DNA of 64,000 bases from DIGJ01 sp041821315. Lineage in GTDB: Bacteria; Bacillota; Clostridia; Lachnospirales; Lachnospiraceae. Within the stretch, counting starts at the first letter, position 1; each line of letters starts with the position of its first letter. Positions 63,407 to 64,000 of the stretch are shown here, in pieces. The notes beneath the pieces are model-generated. The model had not been told where the DNA came from, made no database searches, and was given only the letters and a program-made list of their open reading frames with translations. A program made the translations under genes and the position numbers. The DNA is taken from the NCBI GenBank assembly GCA_041821315.1, contig JBGUEO010000023.1:1-64000 (forward strand). The letters are read 5' to 3'.

Positions 63407-64000
63407 CGCATCCATGCTGTGACACTTGCATCACTCGGCATTCTTAAGTCTCCTCTTGGAGAAAGTGCAACACTTCCCACCTTTGGACCATCTGGCAGGC
63501 AAGAACGCTTAAACTGCTGTGAAAAAAATCGACGGTAAAAGGTACATAGCCATTTGTAGATAACCGCATCCTCATACTGATTGGCAAACGCATATTTTGC
63601 CAATCGGTATACCTTTTTCGGTTCATATCCAAATCGCATAATATGATATAAGAAGAAATCGTGAAGTTCATAAGGTCCTACGATGTCTTCTGTTTTTTGT
63701 GCAATTTCTCCGTCCTTTGGCGGCAATAATTCCGGACTTACTGGTGTATCCAAGATATCAAAAAGTACATCTTTTAATTCACCCTCTTCCACTGTCTCTG
63801 CATAATAGAGTACTAAGTAGCGAACCAATGTTTTCGGTACAGATACATTGACTCCATACATCGACATGTGATCGCCATTATACGTTGCCCACCCAAGTGC
63901 CAGCTCTGACATATCGCCTGTTCCAATCACCAATCCATTGTATTTATTCGCCAAATCCATAAGCACCTGTGTACGTTCGCGCGCTTGTCCGTTTTCATAC
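63388..64000 (-). CDS. nadE: Glutamine-dependent NAD synthetase (3' part, runs off the window)
   Basis: The C-terminal 204 residues are visible; the reading frame stays open to base 64000 (upstream residues ENGQARERTQVL), so the ATG at 63966 is internal. It holds GTGDMSELALGWATY, the ATP-binding-loop region of the synthetase domain, and a long helical C-terminal region. It converts deamido-NAD to NAD, with ammonia from the N-terminal amidase domain expected outside this window. Convergent with the small membrane-protein gene. Confidence 0.9.
   Translation of the reverse strand, partial: YENGQARERTQVLMDLANKYNGLVIGTGDMSELALGWATYNGDHMSMYGVNVSVPKTLVRYLVLYYAETVEEGELKDVLFDILDTPVSPELLPPKDGEIAQKTEDIVGPYELHDFFLYHIMRFGYEPKKVYRLAKYAFANQYEDAVIYKWLCTFYRRFFSQQFKRSCLPDGPKVGSVALSPRGDLRMPSDASVTAWMRQLDEI

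Overview
This 64 kb window looks like chromosomal DNA of a low-GC, Gram-positive, anaerobic Clostridia, most probably a Lachnospiraceae (Clostridium cluster XIVa) species. The inference rests on strong AGGAGG-type ribosome binding sites, AddAB instead of RecBCD, an mcsA-mcsB-clpC-radA cluster, a YesM/YesN two-component system, a SleB-type cell-wall hydrolase, large secreted proteins with Pro/Thr/Ser linkers and Big/cadherin-like repeats, and a GlnRS (so Gln-tRNA is made directly). I see no rRNA, tRNA, insertion sequence, prophage or CRISPR array. Nearly all genes lie on the minus strand.

Layout. 0.2-2.7 kb: an ABC-F ATPase and a small CmpB-type membrane protein converge on a long imperfect palindrome. 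2.8-7.2 kb: a YesN response regulator, a YesM histidine kinase and an orphan sugar-binding lipoprotein, which resemble a three-component sugar sensor. 7.4-13.9 kb: a giant secreted GH2 beta-galactosidase-like enzyme, cut by a 100-N assembly gap inside a 24-bp coding repeat. A laminin-G-like domain is inserted in its catalytic barrel. 14.1-19.4 kb: purine catabolism (xdhC, xdhB, xdhA and guaD). The two transcription units each have a sigma-A-type promoter and a purine riboswitch whose terminator is built from aptamer strands, so both are predicted to be ON switches.

19.6-23.6 kb: a PD-(D/E)XK-DinG-like helicase, a HAD phosphatase and a degenerate HD protein in one operon. 23.7-27.2 kb: glnS with a DUF2225 gene, then a SleB-like hydrolase. 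27.3-29.0 kb: a preQ1-I riboswitch with a terminator, a small radical-SAM protein and a YhhQ-family transporter, i.e. a queuosine-precursor salvage operon. 29.1-38.8 kb: a chemoreceptor, then truA-proA-proC-yfcE-hisA (the HisA is of the eukaryotic type), a GGDEF-EAL protein and xpt.

39.0-46.3 kb: a stress and repair operon in which a GntR/YtrA-type regulator takes the position usual for ctsR, followed by mcsA, mcsB, clpC, a small unknown gene, radA and another small unknown gene. 46.4-55.7 kb: a histidine phosphatase, a cohesin-domain membrane protein and an SH3-glucosaminidase, hslO with a methyltransferase, udk, and a secreted tandem tyrosine-phosphatase/LysM protein. 55.8-64 kb: addBA, a small membrane protein and the 3' part of nadE, which runs off the right end.

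Functionally, the window combines sugar sensing and polysaccharide attack, purine salvage versus degradation under RNA control, queuosine salvage, cell-wall remodelling and protein quality control. Start codons were corrected where a good Shine-Dalgarno sequence points to an internal ATG; this applies to guaD, glnS, proA, proC, clpC, addB, the helicase and others.
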